Source: Zanthoxylum bungeanum (lineage: Eukaryota; Streptophyta; Magnoliopsida; Sapindales; Rutaceae). Taken from it: 64,000 bases of DNA. Of this stretch, positions 32,630 through 44,212 are shown in pieces. The translations under genes and the position numbers were made by a program. The notes beneath the pieces were generated by a model. It saw only the letters and a list, made by a program, of their open reading frames with translations. It made no database searches and was not told the origin of the DNA. The stretch is from the NCBI GenBank assembly GCA_019454045.1, contig SKCR01033457.1, positions 62,001 to 126,000 on the forward strand, in the 5' to 3' direction. Positions within the stretch are counted from its first letter, which is position 1. Every line of letters starts with the position of its first letter.

Positions 32630-33179
32630 TTTGTTTACAAAACTTTTCTATAATCCCTCATAATTTTATAAATATCTATGCGAACACTTAAAGGAATTTT
32701 CTTGAAATGAGACTACATTGGAATAGGTAACATTCTCCTTGAACCTTCCTTAGTAGATGACTATCGAATTTATTTGCCAAATCAGTGACTCATATTCTTG
32801 ATTTGTTCTGCTAATAGTATAAACTAAGCCAACATACATCACACAGCTTCACTTCGACCATTTTATGTTCCACATTTGTGTGTTCAATTAGGCCATGAAC
32901 ATCTTTCATGACTTCATCAATCACTTTAGGGAATCCGGCCTTTAAAATTCTCATGGAAACAGTCTCACTTCTTACTTGAAATAGGTGATCTACTGTAAAA
33001 AGCATATGTCTTTACTCTCGTTAGGACTCTTCTCCTAATATAATGATCATTAAAAGCCTTCGCTTATCCTAATCTTAACATACAACACTCTGTGTCAGTA
33101 TAAGTGTGGGAAAGAGTATAAAATTCTACAATGCTTGTTCAAAAAGTTTCATTTGTCCCTTTTGAACCTAGATCTTGGG

Positions 33180-33650
33180 ATCTCCAATCAGTTAGGTTGG
33201 GTTTCCACAATGACAATTCATAATTTATAGGCTTCAAGTTCATTCCCCTCAATGATTTATCAACTCGCTCTCTAGGTAAACCTTAGTAAGTGAATCCGCT
33301 AGGTTCTCCTTTGACTTAACATAATTTATTGAAATTATACCGCATGAGAGCAGTTGGCTTATGGTATTGTGTCTTCGACGTCTGTGTCAAGACTTACCAT
33401 TATACATTGTATTTTGGGCTCTTCCAATAGTTGATTGATTATCACAATGTATGCTTATAGCTGGCACTGGATTTGGCCAATTTAGAATATCCTCTAAGAA
33501 ATTTCAAAGCCACTCCGATTCTTCTGCTATTTTATCTAATGTTATGAACTCAAACTCCATAGAGATCGGGAAATACATGTTTGCCTCAAGGATTTCAAAA
33601 TCACGACTGCACCACCAAGTGTGAAAATAAATCCACTCATGGGTTTGGAA
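33180..33650 (-). pseudogene. RNase H / pol C-terminus of E
   Basis: Minus-strand translation gives DNQSTIGRAQNTMYNGKS, then RRRHNTISQLLSCGIISINY and VKSKENLADSLTK in pieces, the conserved end of a copia pol. A PNL-type tail at about 33195 closes it. Stops and shifts break every frame. Confidence 0.7.
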
Positions 33651-33849
33651 TCCATTGTATCAAATATCTAGTTGACATAATTGTATCCCTCTACAACAAT
33701 ATGATATCTGGTATAATATATACCATATTTTAAAATTTCTCTTAAATATATCAATCCTCTTACTATGGCATTTCCATTGATTATGTACTAGATTACTTGT
33801 ATACATGTATGGCTTAAGTGATATCTGGTATGGTGACTCTGATTGTGAT

Positions 33850-34720
33850 ACGTTCGGAGCCGTATTTTTTGACAAATGAAGAATTAGATCCACAAGAGCT
33901 CTAGCTACATTTAGATCTCATTTATTATATTTCTCAAGTATTTTCTCAACATAATGAGCTTGAGATAATATGTATCCCTCTGATGTTTTGAAAATTTTAA
34001 TTCATAGGATCACATCAATCACTCCTAAATCTTTCATGTCAAATTTACCGGTCAAAGTTTTCTTGGTACACTGAACATCTCATGATTTCTACCAGTTATC
34101 AGCATATTGTTTTTACAGAGACACACATAACATATCCCTCTGAGTTGATTTAATGTAAACATTTTATCACACTCATTGATTTTGAATCAACTTGACTATA
34201 TTTTTTTGTCAAATTTCTTATGTCATTATTTAGGTGCTTACAAAGATTTAACAAGTTTACACACCTTGTGTTCTTGTCCATGAACATTAAAACCTTATGA
34301 TTGTTTCATGTAAATCTCATCATCCAATTCACCATTTAAGAATGTCATCTTTACATCCATTTGATGTATTTCAAGATCAAATATAGTTTCTATGGCTATA
34401 AGCATTCTTATTACAGTGATACGGGTCACTAGTGAATATGTATGAAAGTAATCAATGCTTTCTTTTTCTTTATAACCTTTTTTTATGAAAAGTCTTGTCT
34501 TGTATTTATCTATTGATCCATTCAACTTCATCTTCTGTTTGAAAATCTATTTGTAGCCCAGAAAATCAGGATTTTTTGGGCTAAAAATGAAGATCATGCA
34601 ACCTCCAAGTATGATTTTGAAGGATAAAATCAATATCACTATTAATAGCCTCTTTCTATAAAGGTGCCTTCTAAGAAGACGTCGTTTCTTTATAACTTTG
34701 AAGCTCATTTTCTAACAGGT
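33850..34720 (-). pseudogene. Reverse transcriptase of E
   Basis: The frame 34531-34295 gives QMDVKMTFLNGELDDEIYMKQ, the canonical copia RT block, preceded by FHTYSLVTRITVIRMLIA. Downstream pieces (34060-33900) match MKDLGVIDVILGIKIF and GYILSQAHYVEKILEKYN in shifted frames. The catalytic Y-x-D-D is not cleanly readable. Confidence 0.7.
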
Positions 34721-34929
34721 ATGTCAGAAAATCGGGTCCAAATAATTTATATATTTTTGCTCTCTTGCTACGTCTATGTTCATTTTCCTTAATGTTTTTG
34801 TATTTATCTGATTCTTGGTTAACTTGATCACTACTTGTAGCAGTATCAATGGTTATTTTGAGAGACTTTGTTCTTTTTTTTCTCTACAAGGAAAAGTCTT
34901 TTCAAAGAATGTCGTGTTCCTTGACTCAG

Positions 34930-35690
34930 TTATCAAATTTGGATTAATGTCAGGAATCTCATATTTATGTACCAAGTATCGATACACGTTATTGTTGTGA
35001 GCATATCCAATGAATAAACAGTCAATAATTTTGGTCTTATTCTAACCTTTTTAGGTTTATGAACCATCAATTTGGAGAGACACCACACTTTTAGATATTT
35101 GTAGGAAGGTTTGTGACTTTTCCATAATTCATATGGTGTCTTGTGCAATATTTTTATGAAGTAATTTGTTCAAAACGTAGTTGGCGGAAAGAAAGGCTAC
35201 TCCTCACAAGTTATGGGGTAAACTAGAGCTTGTTAACATGGCATTCATCATTTCCTTCAAAGTTCAATTTTTACGTTCCGCAATCCCCTTTTTTGAGGTG
35301 AGTAAGGATCAGTAGTTTCATAAATAATTCCATAGTTGTAACAATATTCACTGAATGGTGACACATATTCACTTCCTCTATCATTCCTAATTCTTTTGAT
35401 TTTTTTTTTGCTAGGTTGATTTTCAACTTCGTTCTTATATTTTATAAAGCTCTCAATAGCTTCAACTTTGATTCCTTAGCAAATACACATAGCAGAATCT
35501 TGTGCTATCAGCAATAAAAGTGATAAAATACTTTTTATTGCCTCTAGATTACACAATATTCATATCACACACAATGGTGTGAATAAGTTCAAATGATTCA
35601 TAACTTTGTTCCATGGAATGAATTGATATTCTATTCATTTTTGCTTCAACACATGCTTCACATTTATGTTAGTTATCAATTGTAAACTTC
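34930..35690 (-). pseudogene. Integrase of E
   Basis: The frame 35148-34933 reads KTPYELWKSHKPSYKYLKVW, the start of the copia integrase C-terminal region. Upstream pieces include the catalytic-Glu block (G-I-A-E-R-K-N, about 35275) and LPHNLWG (about 35195). Interrupted by multiple frame breaks and cut by the F LTR. Confidence 0.65.
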
Positions 35691-35754
35691 GGTATAATGT
35701 TTATGTTAATTAATTTATGTATTGTATCATAATTAATATATACTAACCTATCAT

Positions 35755-37736
35755 TATAAGTGTTTCCAAAACATGCCAAGATCTCTAAGAGTGATATGTA
35801 TTTGAAATAAAATCAAGAGAGTTGCGAAAAATACTCACATTGATCGGATGAGTTCAAAACTTTTTATGCATTTCAGCAGAAGCTCCAAGCCTTCTTGAGT
35901 GTTTCCAACACTTGGGTGAGTTTTCATATCACCTTGATTCACTCATTTAAGTGCTAGCTTGAACAAAAAATGAAAGAAAATTTTCCCCTCCAAGGTTCAA
36001 AGTTTCGGCTATTGAGATAGAAGAGGGAATAGTGTTGTTCAAGTTATAAACTTGTGACACACAATGTTGACTTCCCTTTTAAATACCAAAAAATGTGTGT
36101 TGGAATTGGTTAGAGTGTAGGAAAAGCAATCTCAACCTATCACTCAACCATTTACCAAATTCCATCAAGTGTCAATCACTTTGATATAAGTTGGTGGGTC
36201 CCACTTGAAATTCTAAATTTAAGTCGGACAATCCAACACATAACTTCGCACGGGTCTGAGTTCGTTTAATTCCGAATTAAGCGAATTACCATTGCGACTT
36301 AATTAAATCCAATTCAATTAAATAATAATGCCTCGCAATATTATTACGTAAGTCGCTTACGAATTAATTCTACATTAATTCATTTGCATGAATTAAATTC
36401 CAATTTTAAATCCGCATTGAAATCTAATTTCAGTTAATATATCTAATATATTATTTTAGCCAAATTAAAAAAATTAAATAGAAAAATCTAATTTAACTAT
36501 TTAATTTATTTTACCGATTAATTCCAAATTAATCGCGTTCTCTCTTCTCAACGAATTTAATCCCAGATAAATTCTCGACGTAATTAATCCTAGATTAATT
36601 CTCTCTTTTGATAATATATTCCCAGATTAATTATTGTCGTAATTAATCCCAGATTAATTTTCTCTCTCATAATTAATCACAGATTAATTCTCTGTTCGAG
36701 TCAAATCTCAACGGTGAATCTTCGGGAAGCGACCCAAGAGATCCCTGGATATGTTGGTAGTAAATACGGTCATCGGACTATCCGAATACGTGCGTACTCG
36801 GTACCACACTCTCACCGATTTACGAGACATGGTTGGCTTCTAGCAAAGCACCGTGCCTACCCAATTCTCCAGAATTATTCTTTAAAGGAATATGTAATCT
36901 TTGTCAGGTGTAGTATATATAATATTTCTTATTACGATCCAGTATCATATGTCACATACAAGGCCTGGGGCTGGATTTGTGTCTGCCCCGTACGAAGCAT
37001 ATATCGGATCACTAGCAACTAGTCTCTTTATTTGGATAATCATGACCTTGTCATATTATCCCGATAGTTGTAACATTAGAGAGTACCAGTTATGTATCCC
37101 TGCGTGATCATTATCTCTACATGACTGAAGTGATACTCTCATCTTGACATCACACCCAATACACTATGATTCTCAGTATACCTAGAAGAGGCGTACACAG
37201 AACCTGTTAAAGCCCTGGACGATCAAAACCAAAGTATACTGATTGTCGCAAGTATTAGCGATGCAAGACTTAGGTTAAGACCAAATACATCTACCCTGAT
37301 TCGGATTCCCATAGACACATAGTCATACTACCAATGGGATTCCGAGGGGTCTATCTAGAGCGATGTTGTTTCCGTACCATCGGTAAATAGAACCTCTTAT
37401 TACACTTGTATGAGTATCTTATACCCAAATATATGAGAACTATGTCGTAACGCTTCCATAACATGCACAAGTGTAATACTAGCCTATTCCGCATTATCGA
37501 TGTCCAGTCTCGATAATACTATGACTAGGGATATTTAATGATCAAACCTTATGTGGATTAATATTGTCTCATATCTTATTAATCTGGTACTAATCATATG
37601 GATTTTTATCATTTATATATCCCAATAATCCAATTACAAATGATAAAAGAGCAATTTCCTTTGTCACATAGTTAATTTGTACAATAACACCATGATCTGT
37701 ACAAATAGTGATGCTATGTGTCATAATTATCCAACA
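35755..37736 (-). repeat. 3' LTR of copia F (1982 bp)
   Basis: The right end is TTATCCAACA (37736), followed by the CTCCCACTT polypurine complement. The left end is mutated (TATAAGTGTTTCC where G has TGTTAGTGTTCC). A minus-strand TATTTAAAAG box lies at 36085-36076. The hairpin array is at 36261-36690, and the conserved ~770-bp block follows. Confidence 0.85.
36261..36690. repeat. Array of short palindromes in LTR F
   Basis: A run of inverted repeats with 3-nt spacers, including arms TTCGTTTAATT (36261, 10 of 11, spacer CCG), TAATATAT (about 36436, spacer CTA), CGATTAATT (about 36515, CCA) and repeated AATTAATC (spacers CTA, CCA, ACA) to 36690. Confidence 0.75.
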
Positions 37737-38273
37737 ATCTCCCACTTGGCCTATAGTCAATCACTCAAGTGTCATATATCTGAACTATGTAAAGGTCGCT
37801 CAAACTTCTGCTGAGAAACAGCTTTCGTCAGCGGATATGCAAGGTTATCATCTGATGTGATTTATTTGATCATCATATCGCCACGATGTATGATCTTACG
37901 AATCAGATGAAATAATTGAAGTATATATTTAGATCATTGATGAGACCGCGGTTCCTTAGCCTGGGCTATAGCCTAGCTCAGCTGCTAACAGAACTATACC
38001 TAATCCAATTAGGATTATATAGATCCAAAATGCTTCTTTTACTGCCTCAGTTGCAGCAATATTCCGCTTTTGTTGTTTATTCGGTAACAATATCTTGCTT
38101 GGAAGATTTTCAGCTCACTGTTCCGTTATTCAAACTATATACGTACCCTTATTGCAACTTACGGTCGTTTTTGTTGGTTTGGAAACTTACAGCGGTGAAC
38201 CCAATCACCTCAAGTTCTCCTTTCGCCATATTTCCAGAAAGCATCCTTAGTTCGTCTAAGATACTCAAGGATG
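37737..38273 (-). pseudogene. RNase H remnant of copia F (distal part)
   Basis: It matches G 40241-40805 at the nucleotide level. The block holding the TEAEY motif and the DNNGAIAQAKEPRSHQ block are recognisable but shifted out of frame. It ends at GGATG (38269-38273), where G inserted. Confidence 0.75.
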
Positions 38274-40240
38274 TGTTAGTGTTCCTAGAACATGCCAAAG
38301 ATCTAATAAGCATGAAAAACATTGAATAAGAACATTATAAGTTGCGGAATACTTACAACGAACGGATTTGAGCTTTTAAAAAATTTGTGAAGATGATCTC
38401 CAAGATCCAAGTTGAATGTTGATTCCAACTCTTGAAGATGTTTCCCTATCACCTTTGTTGACTTGCTTAAGTGCTAGCTTTTGATTTGAAGAACAAAATC
38501 CAAGTGAGGAAGAGATACAAACTCACGCCCAAGGGAGAGTTTTTTCTAGGGTTTGTATTTTTCAACTGTGTAAAGTGTGTAGAGATTTGCTTTTGGTAAA
38601 TCATTTTACCCTTTTTCACCAAAACTTGGTAGTTGGGTAAATGGTTTTACCAAAACCAATACAAGGTGGTTAGGTGGTTGGTGGCTTGGCACAAATGCTA
38701 CTACCACCACCTACCACACATGTGAAGTGGGCCTCACTATTTGAATTCAAAATTCAAATATCTCTACGAACATTTGCCGCGGTTCGGTTTCGTTTAATCC
38801 GATTAAACGAACTTTCGTCGCTAAATAATTAAATCCAATTTAATTAAATAACGATGCCTCGCAAATATATTACGAACGTCGTTTACGAACTAATTCTAAA
38901 TTAATTCGTTCATTCGTATTAAAGTCCGACTTTAATTTCGTAATGAAATCCAATTCATATTAATATATCCGATATATTAATTTTAGCCCATTCGAATAAA
39001 TTAAATAGAAAAATCAAATTTAACTATTAAATTTATTTTACCGATTAATTCCAAATTAATGGAGTTCTCTCTCTACTGAACACATTTAATCCCAGATTAA
39101 ATAAAGCCCAATGAATACCAGATTAATTTTCTCTCTCTAAATTAATCCCATATTAATTCTCTCTCTAAATTAATCCCAGATTAATTCTAGTTTAAGTCAA
39201 TTGTCATCGGTGAATCTTTGGGAAGCGACCCAAGAGATCTCTGGATATGTTGGCAGTATATCCGGTTATCGGACTATCCAATAAAGTGAGTACCTCGTAC
39301 CATGTGCTTACCGATTTACAAGACATGATTGGCTTCTAGCAAAGCACCGTGCCTACCCAATTCTCCAGAAATATTCTTACTGGAATATATAATCTATGTC
39401 AGGCGTAGAATACGTAGTATTGCGTATTGCGATCCAGTATCAGATGTCACGTGCTAGGCCTAGGGCTGGAATAGTGTATGCCCCGTACGAAGCACATATC
39501 GGATATCAAGCAACTAGTCTCTTTGAATCGGAAAATCATGACCTTGTCATATTATCCCGATGGTTGCAACATAATAGAGAACTAGTTATGAATCACTGCG
39601 TGATCATCATCTCCATATGTCTGGAGTGATACTTCTATCTTGACATCACATCCAATACACTACGATTCTCAGTAAACCCAATAGAGGCGTACACAGAACC
39701 TGTTAAAGCCCTGGACGACCAAAACCAATGTTTACCGATTGTCGCAAGTACTAGCGATGCAAGTCTCAAGTCTCAGGTTAAGACCAAATACACCTACCCT
39801 GACGCGGACTCCCATAGACACATATACATACTACCAATGGGATTCTGCGGGGTCTATCCAGAGCGAAGCTGTTTTCCGTACCATCGGTAAAACACAACCT
39901 CCTATCGCACTTGTATAAGTATCATATACTTAAACATATGAGAACTATGTCGTCATGCCCTCACAACGCGCACAAGTGCAATACTAGTCTATTCCGCATT
40001 ATCGATGTCCAGTCTCGATAATACTACGACTAGGGATATTTAATGATTAAACCTTTATGGATTGATTCTGTCTCATATCATCTCAATCCGGAACTAATCA
40101 TATGGACTTTTACCATATATATATCAAAGTAAATAAATTACGAAATGATAAAAGGTAATTTCATTACTACATAGTTAATTTTGTACAAAAACACAATGTC
40201 TTTTACAAACAGTGACGCTATGGGTCATAATTGTCTAAAA
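38274..40240 (-). repeat. 3' LTR of copia G (1967 bp)
   Basis: It starts TGTTAGTGTTCC and ends TTGTCTAAAA, a mutated form of TTGTCTAACA. The hairpin array is at 38789-39190. Open frames inside (39396-39629) are a conserved LTR block with no protein homology. Confidence 0.93.
38789..39190. repeat. Array of short palindromes in LTR G (3' copy)
   Basis: About ten dyads in 400 bp with 3-nt spacers. Examples: 38789-38798/38802-38811 (10 bp, CCG), 38826-38834/38838-38846 (9 bp, CCA), 38918-38925/38929-38936 (8 bp, CCG), 38961-38968/38972-38979 (8 bp, CCG), 39018-39025/39029-39036 (8 bp, CTA) and ATTTAATC near 39085 (8 bp, CCA). The last part is tandem ATTAATCCCAGATTAAT units separated by CT-rich runs. 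The 5' LTR has the same array at about 46866-47270. Confidence 0.8.
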
Positions 40241-40251
40241 ATCTCCCACTT
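40241..40251 (-). promoter_or_regulatory. Polypurine tract of copia G
   Basis: The minus strand reads AAGTGGGAGAT directly before the 3' LTR. The same tract is at 37737-37747 (F) and 54912-54922 (H). Confidence 0.8.
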
Positions 40252-40260
40252 GGCCTATAG

Positions 40261-41202
40261 CTAGTCACTCAAGCATCGAACACCTGAACTATGTATATGT
40301 TTCTCAAACTTTTGCTGTGAAATAGCTTTCGTCAGCGGATCTGTAATGTTGTCATCTGATGCGACCTTCTCGATCTTCACATCGCCACGATGTATGATCT
40401 CACGAATCATATGGAAACGTCGAAGAACATGCTTGGATCGTTGATGAGACCGTGGTTCCTTAGCTTGCGCTATAGCCCCGTTATTGTCATAATATAATGG
40501 AACGGGCTCAGCTGCTAACGGAACTACTCTTAATCCAATTAGGAATTTACGGATCCAAACTGCCTCTTTTGCTGCTTCAGCTGCAGTAATATACTCCGCT
40601 TCTGTTGTTGAATTGGCAACAGTCTCTTGCTTGGAAGATTTCCAGCTTACTGCTCCGTTGTTCAAACAAAATATGTACCCGGATTGCGACTTAGAGTCGT
40701 CTTTATCGGTTTGGAAACTTGCATCGGTATACCCAGTTACCTCAAGTTCTCCATCTCCATAAACTAAGAAAGCATCCTTAGTTCGTCTAAGATACTTAAG
40801 GATGTTCTTAACCGCCATCCAGTGACCATCACCTGGATCGTCCTGATAGTGACTACATATGCTCAAAGCATACGAGACATCAGGTCGTGTACATATCATG
40901 GCGTATATGATCGATCCGACTGCCGAGGCGAACGGTATCCGACTCATGCTGTTTCTCTCATCTTGAGTTTTAGGACACATGTCCTTAGATAGAGAGATGC
41001 CATGTGACACTGGTAACAGTCCCCTCTTGGACTGATCCATGTTGAATCTTTTCAACACGTTGTCAATGTACGTGCTCTGGGAGAGTCCAAGCAGCTTTCT
41101 AGATCTATCCATGTAGATCTTTATTCCTAGAATAAAGGCTGTTTCTCTCAGATCTTTCATGGAGAATTTTAATGAAAGCCAAGCTTTCACCGATGTTAAC
41201 AT
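40261..41202 (-). pseudogene. Copia G RT C-terminus and RNase H
   Basis: A 313-codon open frame, the longest in the window. It begins in the RT thumb with LKFSMKDLRETAFILGIKIY and LLGLSQSTYIDNVLKRFNM, passes IPFASAVGSIIYAMICTRPD, and contains an apparently complete RNase H: TGYTDASFQTDKDDSKSQSG, SKQETVANSTTEAEYITAAE and PLYYDNNGAIAQAKEP. The acidic catalytic positions are present. It ends with ITDPLTKAI near the polypurine tract. The frame is separated from the rest of RT by a one-base shift near 41205, so it cannot be made as part of a full polyprotein. Confidence 0.9.
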
Positions 41203-41930
41203 GGGAATGTCATTGCCATAAGAAATACATTGTCAACATAAAGGACAATGAATATCAGTGCACTCCCACTAACCTTCTTATATACACAAGGATCATCCTC
41301 ATTTTGAATGAAATCATATTCTTTTATGATCTCATCAAAACATTGGTTCCATGACCGTGATGCTTGCTTCAGTCCATAAATGGACCGATTCAACTTACAA
41401 ACCTTGTTTGCAAGTCTAGGCACGATAAAACCGTCAGGCCGTTGCATATAAACATCCTTCAAAAGGTTTCCGTTAAGGAAAGCGGTTTTAACGTCCATCT
41501 GCCATATCTCGTAATCGAAATATGCAGCAATAGCAAGCATTATCCGAATGGATTTAATCATGGCAACGGGTGAGAAAGTTTCGTCATAATCGACACCATG
41601 TCGTTGAAGATACCCCTTCACTACAAGCCTAGCTTTGTACGTTTGTACGTTGCCATCCATGTCAGTTTTCTTCTTGAAGATACATTTATATCCAATAGGC
41701 TTTACGCCTTCTGGTGCATCAACCAGTGTCCAAACTTGGTTGGCGTACATGGAATCCATTTCGGACTTCATGGTCTCTTGCCATAAAGCGGAATCGATAT
41801 CTTGTATCGCTTCCTCATACGTAGCCGGTTCGTTATCCTCAATGAGATTAATATCTACATGAGGTGAGATCAGAAACCCATACCTCTCAGGTTGGTTCCT
41901 GACTCTATCCGACCTACGCAGTCCCTGTGT
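41196..41930 (-). pseudogene. Copia G reverse transcriptase, N-terminal and palm
   Basis: An open frame from 41771 carries MYANQVWTLVDAPEGVKPIG, FKKKTDMDGNVQTYKARLV, MDVKTAFLNGNLLKDVYMQ and YGLKQASRSWNQCF. The catalytic motif expected as Y-V-D-D reads Y-V-D-N here (about 41250), a G-to-A change that removes the second catalytic Asp. A frame loss follows a few codons later. Positions 41772-41930 hold the preceding linker. The enzyme would be inactive even if translated. Confidence 0.9.
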
Positions 41931-41939
41931 AATAGAAGA

Positions 41940-42908
41940 TTATGGTACAGTCTCATCCCGTATGGACTGTTCTTGTTCCGTTGAGGATTCTATGCCAGGA
42001 ACAGTATCACTCCGATTTTCATCGAGTTCTACTTTCCTCCCACTAACCACAGCATTTAGGAATTCCTTCTCAAGAAAAACCGCATGTAGAGCATCAAATA
42101 CTTTGTTCTCTCGTGGGTGATAGAAGCAATATCCTTTGGTTTCCCTAGGATATCCTACGAATAGGCATTTATCCGATTTGGGCTCAAGTTTGGTACCTTC
42201 CAAACGTTTGACGTATGCCCAGCATCCCCAAACCTTTAGGAATGAGAAACCCGGCTTTTTTCCTGTCCATATCTCATATGGTGTCTGTTGTACAGACTTT
42301 GACGGAACCTTATTCAAAATAAGAACTGTACTGTTTAATGCACATCCCCAGAAGGAAATAGGTAGCTCAGTGTGACTCATCATAGACCTTACCATGTCCA
42401 ACAGTGTTCGGTTTCTCCGTTCGGATACACCGTTTAATTACGGTGTTCCAGGAGGTGTCCACTGTGAAAGAATACCATATTCTTTCAAGTAATCTATAAA
42501 CTCATTGCTCAAGTATTCGCCACCACGGTCTGACCGTAATGTCTTTATACTCTTGTCGGTCTATTTTTCAACTTCGTGTCGAAACTCTTTGAATTTCTCA
42601 AAAGTTTCCGACTTGTGTCTCATAAGATACACATAACCATAACACGATGCATCATCCGTGAAGGTTACGAAGTATTCGTATCCACCTCTAGCCTGGCTAG
42701 ACATGGGCCCACAAACGTCACTATGAACGAGGGCTAACAGTTCGGTGGCTCGTACACCTTTACCGCTAAAAGGTGATTTAGGCATTTTGCCTAATAAGCA
42801 AGATTCGTAGACGTCATATGAATTTGGATCAAATCCGTCCAAGTACCCACTCTTCGAAAGTGTGGATATGCGAGTCTTGTTAATGTGTCCCAGACGACAG
42901 TGCCACAT
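41940..42908 (-). pseudogene. Copia G integrase
   Basis: The first part (42908-42561) has the pre-integrase domain MWHCRLGHINKTRISTL with CESCLLGKMPKSPFSGK (HHCC zinc site) and the core ELLALVHSDVCGPM (first Asp) plus FVTFTDDASCYGYVYLMRHK. A stop separates it from the part at 42401-41940, which starts just after the catalytic-Glu block and reads MDMVRSMMSHTELPISFWG, then TPYEIWTGKKPGFSFLKVWG. The N-G-V-S-E type block itself (about 42430) is interrupted by a frameshift. Confidence 0.88.
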
Positions 42909-43083
42909 ATAAGTTTCATCTTTGTTACTTAGTTTGAGCCTTTTTATTTGTTACATTATATGTTTGAGATTTATTTATATTCAAAATATAAAGACCATTA
43001 TTAGCATCAGCAGAACATATCTCAATCATCTTTATAAACAAAACACCCAGTGTTTCGGAATACAAAAGTGTACCCGCATTGGG

Positions 43084-43362
43084 TCAAACAAGATACAGAG
43101 ATAATTTCCTAGTCAAACTAGGTACATAATAACAGTCTGAAAGTTTAAGTACATGCCCCGAAGGCAGTTCTAAAACAAAAGTGCCAACGGCCAAAACGGC
43201 GACTGGTGCCCCATTTTCAACGCGTAGATCAATCTCCCCTGAGGTCAGTCTCTTGCTAATCTGCAGATCCTGCACATCAGTACATATGTGAGTACCACAA
43301 CCAGAATCAAAAATCCAATTTTTAAAACTAGAAGTAGCCATGTTTATTTCAATAACAAACAT
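43084..43362 (-). pseudogene. Copia G protease
   Basis: A 92-codon frame. FKNWIFDSGCGTHIC has the retropepsin D-S-G triad, followed by a hydrophobic beta-rich segment and LKLSDCYYVPSLTRKL, typical of the copia protease end. The upstream join to the zinc knuckle (about 43430-43460) is in another frame. Confidence 0.85.
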
Positions 43363-43389
43363 ACATGAAGCTGGAGCCTTGCCCCCTTT

Positions 43390-44212
43390 AATCTCCTTCT
43401 GAGCGCCTTGTACTCGTGGCAGTCATGCTTCCAGTGACCTCACTTGCCGCACTGTAGGCAAACATCCTGAGATTTGTCATTTGGCTTCCTAGAAGCTTTT
43501 GACGATTTGGCCTTGCCCTTTTTGTTATGCTTCTTCTTTTTCACACCTCCAGTTGCCTTGGGCCCAGCCCTTGTACATGAGATGTCGATGCAAAGTGCGC
43601 CTCGCGCTTGTTGCGCTTTTGAAGCTCTTTCTCAGCCTCCTTGAGAGTTGACAATAACTCTCCAAGAGTATCACTGTTGTTCATCCAAATTATAATTTAT
43701 GATGAACTGTCTCCAGGAATCGGGGAGAGATTGCAGGATCATATCCACAGTAATCTCAGCCTCAAAGACTATCCCCATATTGGCCAGCTCATCAATGTCA
43801 GCAATCATATGTGCCACGTGGGACTCAACAGACATGCCTTCTGTCATGCGTGAGCGAAAGAGCTTCTTCACTAACTCGTACCTCTGCATCCTCTTATTAG
43901 AGCGATGCAGATCTTGCAACCTCGCTAACATGTTATAGGGATCCAAGTCCCTATTTTGTCTACGGAAATGCTGAGTCATCGAAGCAACATAATGGACTGA
44001 GTTGTGTCACAATCATCGCTGTGAGTCTTCCAAAGCTCCAGCTCCAGTGTCTCATTCGGTCCGGGCTTTGGCCCAAGAGGTCTCTGTAAAGTATACAACA
44101 GCCTCTCTGAACCTAGGATAATCCTAAGGTTCATTTCCCAATCTGCAAAGTTTGTGTCCTTAAAGACATTTTCTCCCATGATAATATCGCGGACATTTCC
44201 CTTTCCTGTCAT
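43390..44212 (-). pseudogene. Copia G gag
   Basis: Two overlapping frames. 44212-43976 gives FADWEMNLRIILGSERLLYT and LELWKTHSDDC. After a shift, 43979-43671 gives MTQHFRRQNRDLDPYNMLAR, the Leu-rich LQDLHRSNKRMQRYEL and IADIDELANMG, then LQSLPDSWRQFIINYNL (UBN2/gag-polypeptide type). A basic stretch and a CCHC knuckle near 43440 (C-L-Q-C-G-K-stop-G-H-W) end it, with a stop where Arg is expected. Confidence 0.85.

Larger units (their letters stand above)
31576..35754 (-). mobile_element. Old copia remnant E
   Basis: A minus-strand copia element of a different family from F-I. Reading right to left it has integrase, RT, RNase H, a long 3' untranslated tail and a 3' LTR. Gag and the 5' LTR are not in the window: F inserted at 35755 and the rest of E would lie beyond F. 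Coding sequence is heavily degraded. Confidence 0.7.

Noticed and set aside
34815..35000. Plus-strand 61-codon frame
   Set aside because: It is the opposite strand of E's integrase-RT linker.
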